The position numbers and the translations under genes are program-made. Source: Candidatus Sumerlaeia bacterium (lineage in GTDB: Bacteria > Sumerlaeota > Sumerlaeia > JABWBI01). Taken from it: DNA of 46,653 nucleotides. Shown piece after piece: positions 1-8,765 of the stretch. The stretch is taken from positions 1-46,653 of the forward strand of contig JABWBI010000004.1 of NCBI GenBank assembly GCA_013360565.1, in the 5' to 3' direction. Numbering within the stretch: the first letter of the stretch is position 1; each line of letters starts with the position of its first letter. The notes below the pieces were generated by a model. It made no database searches and was not told the DNA's origin. It was given only the letters and a program-made list of their open reading frames with translations.

Positions 1-296
1 GTTTCGATCACCGCGTCGTCGATTACGGTTTCGACGAGCTCGACGAGCTCGATCTCGCCTACGCCATCACGATCCACAAGAGCCAGGGCTCGGAATTTCC
101 TGCCGTCGTGATCCCCATCCATGGGCAGCATCACATCATGCTCCAGCGGAATCTCCTCTACACCGCCATCACACGGGGGCGCCGGCTGGTCACACTCGTC
201 GGCACACGGCAGGCGCTGGCACGAGCCGTCCGCGAGGCCCGTCAGAGCCGTCGACACACCGGCCTTGCCCGCCGGCTCGAGCGGCTTCTGGGATGA
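1..296 (+). CDS. recD2: RecD2-like ATP-dependent DNA helicase, C-terminal fragment
   Basis: Only the last ~97 codons are present; reading begins at base 3 and the 5' part lies outside the window. The fragment contains the superfamily 1B helicase motif V (AITIHKSQGSEF) and motif VI (LLYTAITRGRRLVTLVG), which couple ATP hydrolysis to DNA movement. The order and spacing match the C-terminus of RecD/RecD2 (UvrD-like C-terminal helicase domain), after which only a short basic tail remains. RecD2 proteins act in DNA repair and replication independently of RecBC. Assignment to RecD2 rather than RecD of RecBCD rests on the tail and is less certain than the helicase call itself. The gene converges on the secreted-protein gene at 352-2136, with a hairpin between them. 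Confidence 0.8.
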   Translation, partial: FDHRVVDYGFDELDELDLAYAITIHKSQGSEFPAVVIPIHGQHHIMLQRNLLYTAITRGRRLVTLVGTRQALARAVREARQSRRHTGLARRLERLLG

Positions 297-302
297 GAGA
301 CC

Positions 303-325
303 GGCGGGCTCCCAGGGAGCCCGCC
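303..325. terminator. Hairpin between convergent genes
   Basis: A perfect 10-bp stem (303-312 with 316-325) around a 3-base loop lies 6 bases after the helicase stop and 27 bases after the end of the opposing gene. There is no T-run, so intrinsic termination is plausible but unproven. It could serve both strands. Confidence 0.5.
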
Positions 326-351
326 TCGCTAGCTCGATCAGCTCGTCCCTC

Positions 352-2136
352 TCAGTTGCCCGGAGGAGTCGGCTCCGTCCCGGCCATCTCGACGATCCGG
401 GCCACATCTGCGGCAGGCACCGCCAGACCGAAGCGGACGCCGTTCTCGATGATTGTGGCACCGGCCCAGATGCCCGTCTCGCTCTGGGAGAGCGCCTCGG
501 CGAGGGTGGTGATTTCCGGGGGAGCGGGGAGCGGCATGGCGTTCGACGCCCACCGGAGCGCTCCGCCGACACTGATCTTCATGATCAGGTCTGCCCCCCC
601 GGTGACTCCAGACGCCAGGCTCGGGACGGTCAGAGGCGCGCTGGCCCCGCCGAGCATCCTCGCCAGCAGAACCGGCTGCGGCTCCGTGGTCATGTAGAGG
701 TTCTCGGCATCGCTGGCCATCCAGTAGTCGATCACGCCGAGCTGCTCCGCAACCGACTGCATCACCGCGGCCTCCTCACCCGAGGCGGGCGCCATGGCCT
801 GCACCATGTCACCGAGGCCCGTGAGCTGAATGTGGTGCGCCGGGACTCCTCCGACCTCCTGGGAGCCGAGGTCGACGATGGTCACCTCGGCGCTCGCCGG
901 AAGACCGTAGAGCACGCCCATGTGCGATGTCAGGCTCTCATCGCTCATCATGGCCCGCATCTGGGCCAGAGCCGCGGCGGGATCAGGCGCGCGCATCGCA
1001 ATCGCGACACCGGGCATGATCCCCTCGCCGGGGTAGATGCCGTAGGCAATCTGGTCCCCAAGCGTCGCGTAGAGATCTTGACACATCTGCGCGATCCGGT
1101 CGGCCAGCGCCGGCTCCGAACCTGCCGGGGCGATCGCGTTGACGTACCAGCGGCTGAAGTCCGCGAGTGCGCGGGCACCACGCTCGGCGTCGAAGGAGGA
1201 GGAGAGCACGACGAAGGGGTCGCCGGGCAAACGGCCCGAGAGCGCTGTGTCATTGTGCACGTGGCGAGGCAACGAGGCCAGGAGCGCGCTGCCGGCCCTC
1301 AGGGCAGCCTGCGTGTCGATCACCACGGCCTCCTGATCCGCGCGGAACGACACCTCCACGGTGTCGATCTCCGAGGCGACTTGAACCGCACCTCGCACCA
1401 TGGCCATGGCCATTCCAAAGGCCGCGTCCGGGGCCTGCTGGTTCTGCGCCATCATCATCTGCGCCATGCCGAGCATCTGGTCGATCATCGGACGATAGGT
1501 CGTGATGATGCTGTCGAGGTCGATGGCAACAGCGATCTCACCCACGTCTGGCTGAGCGATGGCCCCAGAAAGAGCTGGCGGCTCGTGCGGAGATATCATG
1601 GCGCGAAGGGCGCCTTCGTCCGTGCTCGTGATCAGCGACTCCCCACGCATGAGCGCGGCGGCATGGATCTGCGGTGGTGCGTCCGCGTCCCCCGGCGCAC
1701 CCAGGAGGTAGATCGTCTCCCCATTCATGTCGGAGGTGCTGACCGCCTCGGCGTTCAAGGAGTGGACAACCGGTTCTCCGTCGGCAAGAGGCGCCACGGC
1801 CCCGGCGATTCCCTCACCGGAGAGAAACAGGATGAACTCCCGGTCGAGATCCAGGCCCGAGTTGGCCGGGTCGAGCACACCCTCCATGTTGATCATCTCG
1901 ATGGCACGACTCGCCGCGTCAAACTCGTCCGTTGGGGCACCGATCGCGTCCGCGAAAGCCATGACACCCGCCGCGCACTGGTTGAACCCGTTCACTGTGA
2001 CCACAGCCAGCGTGCCGGAGGGCATCAGACCGGGGGCCTGCACGGCCGGGTACTCCGCCTGGGACTGAGGAGCGAGGACAAAGGAGGCTGCGGTGAACGA
2101 TGCCAGCCTGAGCACTCGCAGTTTGCCTGGGAACAT
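352..2136 (-). CDS. Large secreted protein of unknown function
   Basis: The protein has 594 residues. The start was chosen at 2136 because GGGAGGA lies 6 bases upstream; the frame is open 15 codons further. Residues 1-27 look like a signal peptide (basic start, hydrophobic core, AQSQA-like cleavage region). The remainder is rich in Ala, Met and acidic residues, with a notable Met/Gln-rich stretch (LGMAQMMMAQNQQ) in the middle third. The general build, with repeated LPSG/LPRH-type turns and long alternating strands and helices, recalls DUF3352-like secreted proteins seen in many phyla, but no motif settles this. No catalytic signature is visible. It stands alone: convergent with recD2 and about 100 bases from gluQ upstream. 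Exported location is likely; function is unknown. Confidence 0.75.
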   Translation of the reverse strand: MFPGKLRVLRLASFTAASFVLAPQSQAEYPAVQAPGLMPSGTLAVVTVNGFNQCAAGVMAFADAIGAPTDEFDAASRAIEMINMEGVLDPANSGLDLDREFILFLSGEGIAGAVAPLADGEPVVHSLNAEAVSTSDMNGETIYLLGAPGDADAPPQIHAAALMRGESLITSTDEGALRAMISPHEPPALSGAIAQPDVGEIAVAIDLDSIITTYRPMIDQMLGMAQMMMAQNQQAPDAAFGMAMAMVRGAVQVASEIDTVEVSFRADQEAVVIDTQAALRAGSALLASLPRHVHNDTALSGRLPGDPFVVLSSSFDAERGARALADFSRWYVNAIAPAGSEPALADRIAQMCQDLYATLGDQIAYGIYPGEGIMPGVAIAMRAPDPAAALAQMRAMMSDESLTSHMGVLYGLPASAEVTIVDLGSQEVGGVPAHHIQLTGLGDMVQAMAPASGEEAAVMQSVAEQLGVIDYWMASDAENLYMTTEPQPVLLARMLGGASAPLTVPSLASGVTGGADLIMKISVGGALRWASNAMPLPAPPEITTLAEALSQSETGIWAGATIIENGVRFGLAVPAADVARIVEMAGTEPTPPGN

Positions 2137-2234
2137 GGAGAGTCCTCCCTGGAGATGTATCTGAGACTGCACACTTCTCATTGGACGCCATGAGACGACG
2201 AAAAGTCCCCACTCTCCAGAGAATTCTTTGCCCT

Positions 2235-3131
2235 TCAGGTCCGGGGGGCGATCACCTGCGACGCCATGATGTGCCGTCGAGCTTGAGCCGGCGAGAACCC
2301 CTGCTCCCGCAGCCGGCGAAGCGAGCAGGACCCGTCACGCTTGCTCATGCGCCTGCCCTGGGCATCTGCCAGGAGTGGAATGTGGCTGTACCGGGGGAAC
2401 GGCAAGCCCAGCGCATGGAGAATGGCCATCTGACGCGGTGTCGACAGCAGCAGGTCTTGGCCACGGACCACGTGAGTGACTCCCATCAGACCGTCGTCCA
2501 CAGCACAGGCCAGCTGGTAGGCCCAAAGGCCATCACGGCGCCTGACGATGAAGTCGCCGCTCAGTCGTGGGAGGTCTGCCACCTGACGGCCGAGTGTCAG
2601 ATCGTCGAAAGTGATGAGTGGGTCCGCGTCGACGCGAAAGCGCACAGCCGCTCCCAGGGCGTGTGCCCGCTGCCTGGCCGGATCGGCGCGCCGGCACCGT
2701 CCAGAGTAGATGGGGCCATCCGGCGCCATTAGGCCGCTGACGGGCCCATGCGGCGCACTCGCCTCGCGGAGGTCCCGCCGGTTGCAGGTGCACAGGTAGG
2801 TCAGCTCTCTCGACCTGAGCACATCGAGCGCCTCCTGATAGAGACCCGATCGCTCCGACTGGCGGTAGGGCCCCGCCGGCCCCCCGACATCCGGGCCCTC
2901 GTCCCAGTCGATGCCGAGCCACCGAAGATCCTCGAGCATGCGCTCTTCCGAGCCCGGCACGGTGCGCGGACCGTCGATGTCTTCAATGCGCAGGATGAAG
3001 ATCCCCCCGTCGCGGCGACACGCCTCCCAGGCGGCGAGTGCCGTGCGCAGGTTGCCAAGATGCAAATCTCCCGTGGGACTCGGGGCGTATCGGCCAACTG
3101 GCCGGCTGCGCTCGACAGGCTGAAGCGTCAC
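2235..3131 (-). CDS. gluQ: Glutamyl-Q tRNA(Asp) synthetase
   Basis: This class I synthetase-like protein of 298 residues attaches glutamate to queuosine in tRNA(Asp). Visible features are the HIGH-type motif HLGN (residues 24-27) after RYAPSPTG, a zinc-site pattern CxC...YxxxC (C114, C116, Y142, C146) typical of GluQ, and the KMSKS-type motif MSKR (262-265). The length fits a truncated GluRS without the anticodon-binding domain. The open frame extends far upstream inside lpxB, but the true start is the GTG at 3131: it overlaps the lpxB stop as GTGA, so translation is coupled. Its place behind lpxB is operonic rather than functional. A short discriminating GluRS is the main alternative; length and zinc pattern favour GluQ. 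Confidence 0.9.
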   Translation of the reverse strand: MTLQPVERSRPVGRYAPSPTGDLHLGNLRTALAAWEACRRDGGIFILRIEDIDGPRTVPGSEERMLEDLRWLGIDWDEGPDVGGPAGPYRQSERSGLYQEALDVLRSRELTYLCTCNRRDLREASAPHGPVSGLMAPDGPIYSGRCRRADPARQRAHALGAAVRFRVDADPLITFDDLTLGRQVADLPRLSGDFIVRRRDGLWAYQLACAVDDGLMGVTHVVRGQDLLLSTPRQMAILHALGLPFPRYSHIPLLADAQGRRMSKRDGSCSLRRLREQGFSPAQARRHIMASQVIAPRT

Positions 3132-4300
3132 GCGGCGCTTTGGCTCAGCACGGCGGATTCGGCTCCCCGGACCACCCGGAGCACCTCCTCGGCCGCTCGA
3201 CGGCTCGCCCCGGGCCCGCCACATCTCTCTCTGATCTTCGAGAGCTGGAACTTGGTGTTCTCGTACACCTCGGCGTTGCCAAGCACTGCGAGCGCTCGCT
3301 CGGCGATCTGCCGGGGTGTCGCATCGTGCTGGATGCACTCGGGGACGATCTGCTCCCCGCCGACGACGTTGACGAGGCCAACGTACGGGACCTTGACCAG
3401 CATCTTCCCGATGAGCCAGGAGAGGGTGTCCACCCGGTAGACAACAACCATCGGACACCCCAGGAACGCCGTCTCCAGCGTCGAGGTGCCACTCTTGCAG
3501 AGACAGAAGTCCATCGCGGCCCTGACGTTGTAGCGGTACTCGTCGACGACGCGCACGGGCAACCTCGTCTCGGCCAGGTGCGGGTCCAGCAGCGAATTCG
3601 GCACGGTGATGGCACGGGGAAGGACGAACTGCACTCCCGGCATCTGCGAGGCGATGATCTCGGCGGCGCTGAGCATTGCCGGGAGCAGACGCTCGATCTC
3701 CTGCCGGCGGCTGCCGGGCAGGATCCCGATCAGTCGCCGCGAGGGGTCGAAGCCGAAGTGGGAGAACACCTCCTCACGCGTCATCGTCAACTTCATGATG
3801 TCCAGAATGGGGTGTCCCACGTACGCGACATCGACGCCATGGTCGCGGAAGATCCGCTCCTCGAACGGGAGAATGCACAGCACCTTGGAGACATCGCGCC
3901 GGATCTGGTGAATGCGGCCGAAACGCCAGGCCCAGATCTGCGGCGCGATGTAGTAGATGACCGGAATGCCGAGCCTGCGGGCCATCGGGGCGACGCGGAG
4001 ATGAAACTCTGGACTGTCGATCAGCACCACCGCCGCAGGCCGGGTCTCGGCGAGAAATCGCTCGATGTCCGCCAGGAGGCGGAAGTACTTGCGCAGGCTC
4101 TTGACCGCGTTCAGCCCGATGTGCGCGTGCCTGTCGACGATGTTGTCGATCAGCTCCACTCCCGCCCCCTCCAGCTTCGCTCCTCCCAGGCCGCGGAATC
4201 GGATGCCCGGTGCGGTCCGGTGAATCGCCTTGACGAGATTCGACCCGTGCAGGTCGCTCGAGGCCTCGCCGGCCGAGATGAAGATCTCAGTGGGTGGCAC
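3128..4300 (-). CDS. lpxB: Lipid-A-disaccharide synthase
   Basis: A GT19 glycosyltransferase of 390 residues that joins UDP-diacylglucosamine and lipid X to form the lipid A disaccharide at the inner membrane. The N-terminus carries the family signature EIFISAGEASSDLHG; later hallmarks are APQIWAW, LPFEE, YVGHP, LPGSRRQEI and the C-terminal KSGTSTLE segment with PMVVVYR. The start is the GTG at 4300, the first in-frame codon before the conserved GEASSD block; it overlaps the end of the Gfo/Idh gene by 14 bases. The upstream extension of the frame is a shadow of that gene. It lies in a three-gene operon with the oxidoreductase and gluQ. No lpxA, lpxC or lpxD is in view. Confidence 0.95.
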   Translation of the reverse strand: MPPTEIFISAGEASSDLHGSNLVKAIHRTAPGIRFRGLGGAKLEGAGVELIDNIVDRHAHIGLNAVKSLRKYFRLLADIERFLAETRPAAVVLIDSPEFHLRVAPMARRLGIPVIYYIAPQIWAWRFGRIHQIRRDVSKVLCILPFEERIFRDHGVDVAYVGHPILDIMKLTMTREEVFSHFGFDPSRRLIGILPGSRRQEIERLLPAMLSAAEIIASQMPGVQFVLPRAITVPNSLLDPHLAETRLPVRVVDEYRYNVRAAMDFCLCKSGTSTLETAFLGCPMVVVYRVDTLSWLIGKMLVKVPYVGLVNVVGGEQIVPECIQHDATPRQIAERALAVLGNAEVYENTKFQLSKIRERCGGPGASRRAAEEVLRVVRGAESAVLSQSAA

Positions 4301-5321
4301 GGTAGGCGCTGACCTTCTCGCGGATCTGCTTGGAGATCTCGACAGCGATCTCGAGCGCGTTGAGCCCATGCTCGCCCGTGACATCGGGCGTGCGCCCATG
4401 GCGGACGCAGTCGAGGAAGTGGCTGAGCTCTGCGCTCAGCTGCTCTGCGCGGCGCAGACGGAACTTGCGCGGCCGCGGGATTGCCGGCAGCAGACCCCGG
4501 TTCGACAGCTTCTGCAGTTCACTGCGGTAGTAGACGTCGAGCTTCTGCTTCTCGTAGTTGAGTGTGATATAGGCGGATGGCTGGAAGATGCGGATCTTCC
4601 GCGTGGCCTTCACGCTCACGCGAGAGGCATTGAGGTTGACCACGCAGCCGTTCTCGAACTCGAGCCGCGCGTTCGCGAGATCCTCGAACTCGCTGAAGAT
4701 CCCGATGCCGAGGGCGTCGATCCGCCGGAGCCGGCTGTTGACCAGCTGGAGGACGATGTCGATGTCGTGGATCATCAAGTCGAGAACCACGCCGACATCT
4801 CTCACCCTGGCGTTGTAGGGCCCCAGGCGCTCGGTCACGATGTAGACCGGGTCCTCGATGATCTCGCGCAGCTTCACCACCGCCGCATTGAAGCGCTCAA
4901 TGTGACCCACCTGGAGGATGCGGTTGCAGCGGCGGCTGATGTCGATCAGCTCCGAGGCCTCCTGGATGGTGGTCGTGATCGGCTTCTCGACGAGCGTGTG
5001 GGTGCCGCTCTCCAGGAAGTCCTTGGCCAGCCCGAAGTGGAGTGCCGTCGGCACGGCGATGGAGACGGCGTCGACTTGCCCCAGAAGCTGCCTGTGGTCG
5101 AAGAGCGCCTGGGTGCGACAGTTCCGGGCCACCTTCTGGGCCTGCTCGCGATTGGCGTCGCACACGGCGACGAGGTCCACGTCCGCCATCTCCGAGTAGA
5201 TGCGCGCATGGTGCTGCCCGAGGTGACCCACGCCCACAACGGCGACGCGGACGCGCCGGCGCTCCCAGATCTGCTGGGGAGCCGTGGCCTTCAAGGTGTC
5301 GGGGGAGCTCGGTGCGCTCAT
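4287..5321 (-). CDS. Gfo/Idh/MocA-family oxidoreductase linked to lpxB
   Basis: The protein has 344 residues with an N-terminal Rossmann fold (GVGHLGQHHARIY near residues 30-42) and the family EKP motif (VEKPIT) followed by a typical C-terminal alpha/beta domain with a MIHDIDIVLQL segment. Such enzymes oxidise or reduce sugars and sugar nucleotides using NAD(P). Location directly before lpxB, with a 14-base overlap, suggests a UDP-GlcNAc-related substrate. The known precedent is GnnA, which with the aminotransferase GnnB makes UDP-GlcNAc3N for amide-linked lipid A; GnnB is not in the window. The ATG at 5321 has GAGAGG 5 bases upstream. GnnA-like function is inference; another sugar-nucleotide dehydrogenase is possible. 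Confidence 0.85.
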   Translation of the reverse strand: MSAPSSPDTLKATAPQQIWERRRVRVAVVGVGHLGQHHARIYSEMADVDLVAVCDANREQAQKVARNCRTQALFDHRQLLGQVDAVSIAVPTALHFGLAKDFLESGTHTLVEKPITTTIQEASELIDISRRCNRILQVGHIERFNAAVVKLREIIEDPVYIVTERLGPYNARVRDVGVVLDLMIHDIDIVLQLVNSRLRRIDALGIGIFSEFEDLANARLEFENGCVVNLNASRVSVKATRKIRIFQPSAYITLNYEKQKLDVYYRSELQKLSNRGLLPAIPRPRKFRLRRAEQLSAELSHFLDCVRHGRTPDVTGEHGLNALEIAVEISKQIREKVSAYRATH

Positions 5322-5354
5322 GCGGCCTCTCGGGAAGCAATGCCCTGGAGGCCG

Positions 5355-5384
5355 AGGCTACGCGGTGCGGCGCGTGCCTGTCAA
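5355..5384 (-). promoter_or_regulatory. Sigma-70-type promoter for the lpxB operon
   Basis: On the minus strand TTGACA (5384-5379) is followed after 18 bases by TAGCCT (5360-5355), 33 bases before the oxidoreductase ATG. The -35 is a perfect match; the -10 matches at three positions only, with a long spacer. Confidence 0.4.
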
Positions 5385-5397
5385 TCGCGCGGGCGCC

Positions 5398-6642
5398 TCA
5401 CGCGGGCGGAGGAGGGATCACGCCGACGATGCAGCGCACGGTGTCCCTGGCGATCACCAGCTCTTCATCAGTGGGGATGACCCAGATCTTGGCACGCGAG
5501 GTGGCCGTCGAGATCTGGCGCTCGCCCCTCGCCTCGGGATCCGCGTTGCGGGCCGGGTCGATCTCAAGCCCCATGAAGGCGAGGCCATCGACCGACCTCT
5601 CCCGGATGAGCGCGGAGTTCTCGCCGATCCCGCCGGTGAAGACGAGGTGATCCACGCCCCCCATCGCGGCGGCGTAGGCTCCGATGTATTTCTTCAGGCG
5701 ATAGCAGAACATGTCGATCGCGAGCTGGGCGTCCTCGTTGCCCTTGGCCGCGGCGGTCTGCAGCTCCCGCATGTCGTTCGAGATCCCCGAGATGCCCAGG
5801 AGCCCTGAGTGCTTGTTGAGCAGCGTGTTCGCCTCGGACAGGCGGAGCTCCTCCTTCGCGATGACGTGAAGGACCGCCGCGGGGTCGATGTCGCCCGACC
5901 TCGTGCCCATGATCAGGCCCTCGAGGGGAGTGAAACCCATGGTCGTGTCGAGTGACTTCCCGTGGTCGATGGCACAGGCCGAGCATCCGTTGCCGAGATG
6001 GGCCGTGATGATCCGTAGCTCCTCCCGGTCGACCCCTGTGATCTTCTCGATCCGGTAGGCACAGTAGCGGTGACTTGTTCCGTGAAAGCCGTATCGCCGG
6101 ACGCCGTGACGGCGATGAATGACCCGGGGCAAGGCGTAGAGGTAGGAGTGCGGGGGCATCGTCTGGTGGAAGGCTGTGTCAAACACCGCGACGTGAGGGA
6201 TGTCGGGGAAGATCTGCCGCGCGACGGTGTAGCCGCGGATGTTCGCCGGGTTGTGCAGCGGCGCGAGCTCGATGCACTCCTTCATCTCGTGAAGCACGCG
6301 GTCGTTGATCAGCGTCGAATTCGCAAACTTCTCCCCGCCGTGGACGACCCGGTGGCCAACACCGTCGATCTCCTTCGGATCTCCGATCACCCCGTGCTCG
6401 GGGTCGCAGAGCAGTCGTGCGACGCGCTCGATCGCCACCCGGTGCTCCAGAATCTCCGGCGTCTCGCGGTGGCGCTCGCGGCCGGGCACATCAAAGGTGA
6501 CGATGGCGTGGGAGGAGCCGATCTTCTCCACCGACCCTTTGGCGATCAGCCTGTCCGCCCGCTGCTCGATCAGCTCAAGGCTGGTCTCGATCAGCTGGAA
6601 CTTGACGCTTGAGGACCCGCAGTTGAGAACGAGGATCTTCAC
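5398..6642 (-). CDS. ackA: Acetate kinase
   Basis: The 414-residue length matches the family. It interconverts acetyl phosphate plus ADP and acetate plus ATP in the cytoplasm. Clear ASKHA-fold signatures are present: N-terminal LNCGSSSVKF (phosphate loop), GHRVVHGG, the YGFHGTSH signature, AHLGNG and the C-terminal FTGGIGENS. The GTG start overlaps the stop of the upstream dehydrogenase-like gene as GTGA, so the two are translationally coupled. That partner suggests acyl-CoA fermentation or substrate-level phosphorylation. No phosphotransacetylase gene is adjacent. Butyrate/propionate kinase paralogues are excluded by the acetate-kinase-specific motifs and length. Confidence 0.95.
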   Translation of the reverse strand: MKILVLNCGSSSVKFQLIETSLELIEQRADRLIAKGSVEKIGSSHAIVTFDVPGRERHRETPEILEHRVAIERVARLLCDPEHGVIGDPKEIDGVGHRVVHGGEKFANSTLINDRVLHEMKECIELAPLHNPANIRGYTVARQIFPDIPHVAVFDTAFHQTMPPHSYLYALPRVIHRRHGVRRYGFHGTSHRYCAYRIEKITGVDREELRIITAHLGNGCSACAIDHGKSLDTTMGFTPLEGLIMGTRSGDIDPAAVLHVIAKEELRLSEANTLLNKHSGLLGISGISNDMRELQTAAAKGNEDAQLAIDMFCYRLKKYIGAYAAAMGGVDHLVFTGGIGENSALIRERSVDGLAFMGLEIDPARNADPEARGERQISTATSRAKIWVIPTDEELVIARDTVRCIVGVIPPPPA

Positions 6643-7535
6643 TTCACGTCACCTCCGATGGCGCCCCCGGTCTTCTCGCCGAACTCGTTGTAGCTGAAGA
6701 ACCCCTGGCGTGTCTTCACGCCCAGATGCCCCGCGCGCACGAGGCGGCGGAGAATGGCCGGTGGCCGGAACTTCGGGTCGCCGAGCTCCTGGAAGAGATG
6801 CTCCATCGAGTTGAGGACGTCGTCGAGGCCCATCTGGTCGGCGATCTGGAACGGTCCTGCGGGGAAATCGAACCCGAGTTTCATGGCGCGGTCGACATCC
6901 TCGACCGTCGCGACGCCCTCCATGACCGTCTGCATCGCCTCGGCGAGCAGGGGCAGGATCACACGCGTTGTGACGAAGCCGGGATACTCGTGGATCTCGA
7001 CGGCAGTCTTGCCGAGCGCCTCGGCGAACCGGCGCGCCACCGCGTAGGTGTCGTCGCTCGTGTGGAAGCCGCGCACCACCTCCACCAGAGCCCGCTTCGG
7101 CACGGGGCGGAGGAAGTGCATTCCGATGATCTTGTCCGGACGCCGCGTCTCGCGCGCCAGCTCACTCACGCTGAGCGTCGAAGAGGTGGTGACAATCACG
7201 CGCTCGTCCGGGATGATGAGATCCAAATCGTGGATGACCTCGCTCTTGCGGTCCCAGAGGTCCTCGACGGCCTCGATGATGACATCGGTGTGCCTCAGAT
7301 CATCGTAGCTCTCGGTCCCCGTGATCCGGGAGAGGTGGGCCTTCTTCTCGCTGGGCGTGATCGCCCACCGGTCGATCTCACGGTCAAGTGCCGTCTCAAT
7401 GGCCCTCCGGGCGGTCTCCAGGTGCTCCCGGGAGATCTCCTTGAAGACCACGTCGATGCCGTTGACGGCGGCGGTCTGAACGATGCCCTGCCCCATCGTT
7501 CCGGCTCCCACCACGCCGATGGACCTGAGTCTCAT
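6639..7535 (-). CDS. Divergent 3-hydroxyacyl-CoA dehydrogenase-like protein
   Basis: The protein has 298 residues, with an N-terminal NAD-binding GAGTMGQG loop (residues 10-17), the HF..P..LVEVV block with His140 and Glu152, and a C-terminal helical domain ending in RAGHLGVKTRQGFFSYN, as in 3-hydroxybutyryl-CoA dehydrogenases. Three family landmarks differ: the usual SNTSS is TTSST, the HFFNP asparagine is Arg143, and the catalytic-site VNR asparagine is Thr190. His and Glu of the catalytic pair remain. The start has AAGGAGG 6 bases upstream. It is coupled to ackA. It may use an unusual 3-hydroxyacyl substrate or be a related 3-hydroxyacid dehydrogenase; fold assignment is firm, reaction is not. 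Confidence 0.8.
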   Translation of the reverse strand: MRLRSIGVVGAGTMGQGIVQTAAVNGIDVVFKEISREHLETARRAIETALDREIDRWAITPSEKKAHLSRITGTESYDDLRHTDVIIEAVEDLWDRKSEVIHDLDLIIPDERVIVTTSSTLSVSELARETRRPDKIIGMHFLRPVPKRALVEVVRGFHTSDDTYAVARRFAEALGKTAVEIHEYPGFVTTRVILPLLAEAMQTVMEGVATVEDVDRAMKLGFDFPAGPFQIADQMGLDDVLNSMEHLFQELGDPKFRPPAILRRLVRAGHLGVKTRQGFFSYNEFGEKTGGAIGGDVK

Positions 7536-7673
7536 GCCCGCCTCCTTCTCACGATACTTATCAGAACTCTCGTCCCGGAGCTCCTGAATCTCAGCATCGC
7601 CGCCTGTGAAATAAATCTCAAGCCCTCTCTGGGGCGCTTTTTCATGGGACTTAGCTTCAGATCCTCCGGTTTG

Positions 7674-8765
7674 TCACGCGAAGGGATCCACCTGCGCATC
7701 CGGAAGCTCATCGATGCTCTCGATCGGACGCGCCGGCTCTGGCACCTGGGGACCACTCACGGCTTCGGCAGACGCCCGGACCGGGAGCGTCTCCACCATC
7801 ACGTTGCCATTCCAGGCGACCCGCGTTCGCGCCTCGGGCATCTCGGTCATCGTGATCTGGTCCGCCACCGCGTGGAAGATCTCGTCCTCGCGGTTCTGCC
7901 AGACCTCCGGTTGAGGATCACCGGGTCGATTGCGGTCGAGAAAGATCCTCCCGGCATCGGTCAAGTAGGTCATGCGTGTGCACCGCGACTCGACATCCTG
8001 CTTCTTGAGATAGACGGTCTCCCCTGTGGCAACCATGCGGCCCGTGGTTTGGCTGTAGTCGAAGTCCTGACAGTCCAGGAACAGATCCGGTGTGTTGATG
8101 ATGACACCGCCCCCCGCCGTCAGGTCACCGGTGGCCGATCGGTAGACGAGACTGCTGCAGGTCATCACGCCGCTCGAGCCCATGCCGGGGATCTCGACCC
8201 GAATCTGTGGGACAGCAAGGCGGCTGGCGGTCGACGCCGCAGCGTTCGCGACCGTGTTCTGGACATGCACGTCGCCTTCGAAGTGAGCCCTGCTCTGTCC
8301 CGACGAGTCGACAGAGATGCTGATGACGTCCGCAATTGCCGTGAATGTGGAGTCATCGCCCTGCTGAATCAGCTGGGGCTGAGCACCGCCGGAGGCCCGG
8401 CGGATCGCGATGGCGCCGGTCTCCGTGTTGTACGTCAGGGCGCCGCCCGAGGCGCTGATGTCCTCCGTCGCCACCTGGACCGCGCGGCCGGTTGCCACCA
8501 TCAGCTTGGACTGGCCATCGTAGGTGAGGTTCTCGCAGTCGATGTTGAACCGGTCGGATCGGACGACCACGCTCCCCACCGCCTCCAGCCGCTCGCTGGT
8601 CGCCTCGAAGACGAGCCGCTCGCAGCGGATGATCGCATTCTCTCCCAGGGCCGGAAGTGCCAGGCGCGGCGGGGGCCGGCGCGTGGAGACGACCTCGGGA
8701 GACGTCTGCCCGGGAGCCAGTGGCGCCGCGGCCAGGAACAGGAGAGTCGAGAGGCAGCGTCTCAT
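7674..8765 (-). CDS. Long LptA/OstA-like periplasmic protein with tandem repeats
   Basis: The protein has 363 residues with a signal peptide (to about residue 20, ...APGQ). It contains two runs of the LptA/OstA beta-jellyroll repeat: residues ~45-170 (FNIDCENLTYD, VATGRAV, ALTYNTETGAI) and ~190-320 (GVMTCSSLVYRS, LFLDCQDFDYS, MVATGETV). Such repeats form the V-shaped grooves that carry LPS across the periplasm. The C-terminal ~40 residues are Pro/Glu-rich. The ATG overlaps the lptA stop as ATGA. LptA itself is the upstream gene, so this is a second, doubled OstA protein, perhaps a longer bridge segment or an LptD N-terminal substitute. A 138-base gap without clear promoter separates it from the dehydrogenase-like gene downstream. 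Confidence 0.8.
   Translation of the reverse strand: MRRCLSTLLFLAAAPLAPGQTSPEVVSTRRPPPRLALPALGENAIIRCERLVFEATSERLEAVGSVVVRSDRFNIDCENLTYDGQSKLMVATGRAVQVATEDISASGGALTYNTETGAIAIRRASGGAQPQLIQQGDDSTFTAIADVISISVDSSGQSRAHFEGDVHVQNTVANAAASTASRLAVPQIRVEIPGMGSSGVMTCSSLVYRSATGDLTAGGGVIINTPDLFLDCQDFDYSQTTGRMVATGETVYLKKQDVESRCTRMTYLTDAGRIFLDRNRPGDPQPEVWQNREDEIFHAVADQITMTEMPEARTRVAWNGNVMVETLPVRASAEAVSGPQVPEPARPIESIDELPDAQVDPFA

Noticed and set aside
121-2193. Long plus-strand open frame of about 690 codons
   Set aside because: Antisense to the signal-peptide gene at 352-2136; high-G+C shadow with no sensible protein features.
7600-7640. GCCC/GGGC hairpin followed by T-run on the plus strand
   Set aside because: No plus-strand gene reads into it, and it would not end either minus-strand gene.
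7536-7673. Promoter of the dehydrogenase-like/ackA pair
   Set aside because: TTGAGA and GATAAG are present but not at workable spacing; no supported promoter could be assigned.
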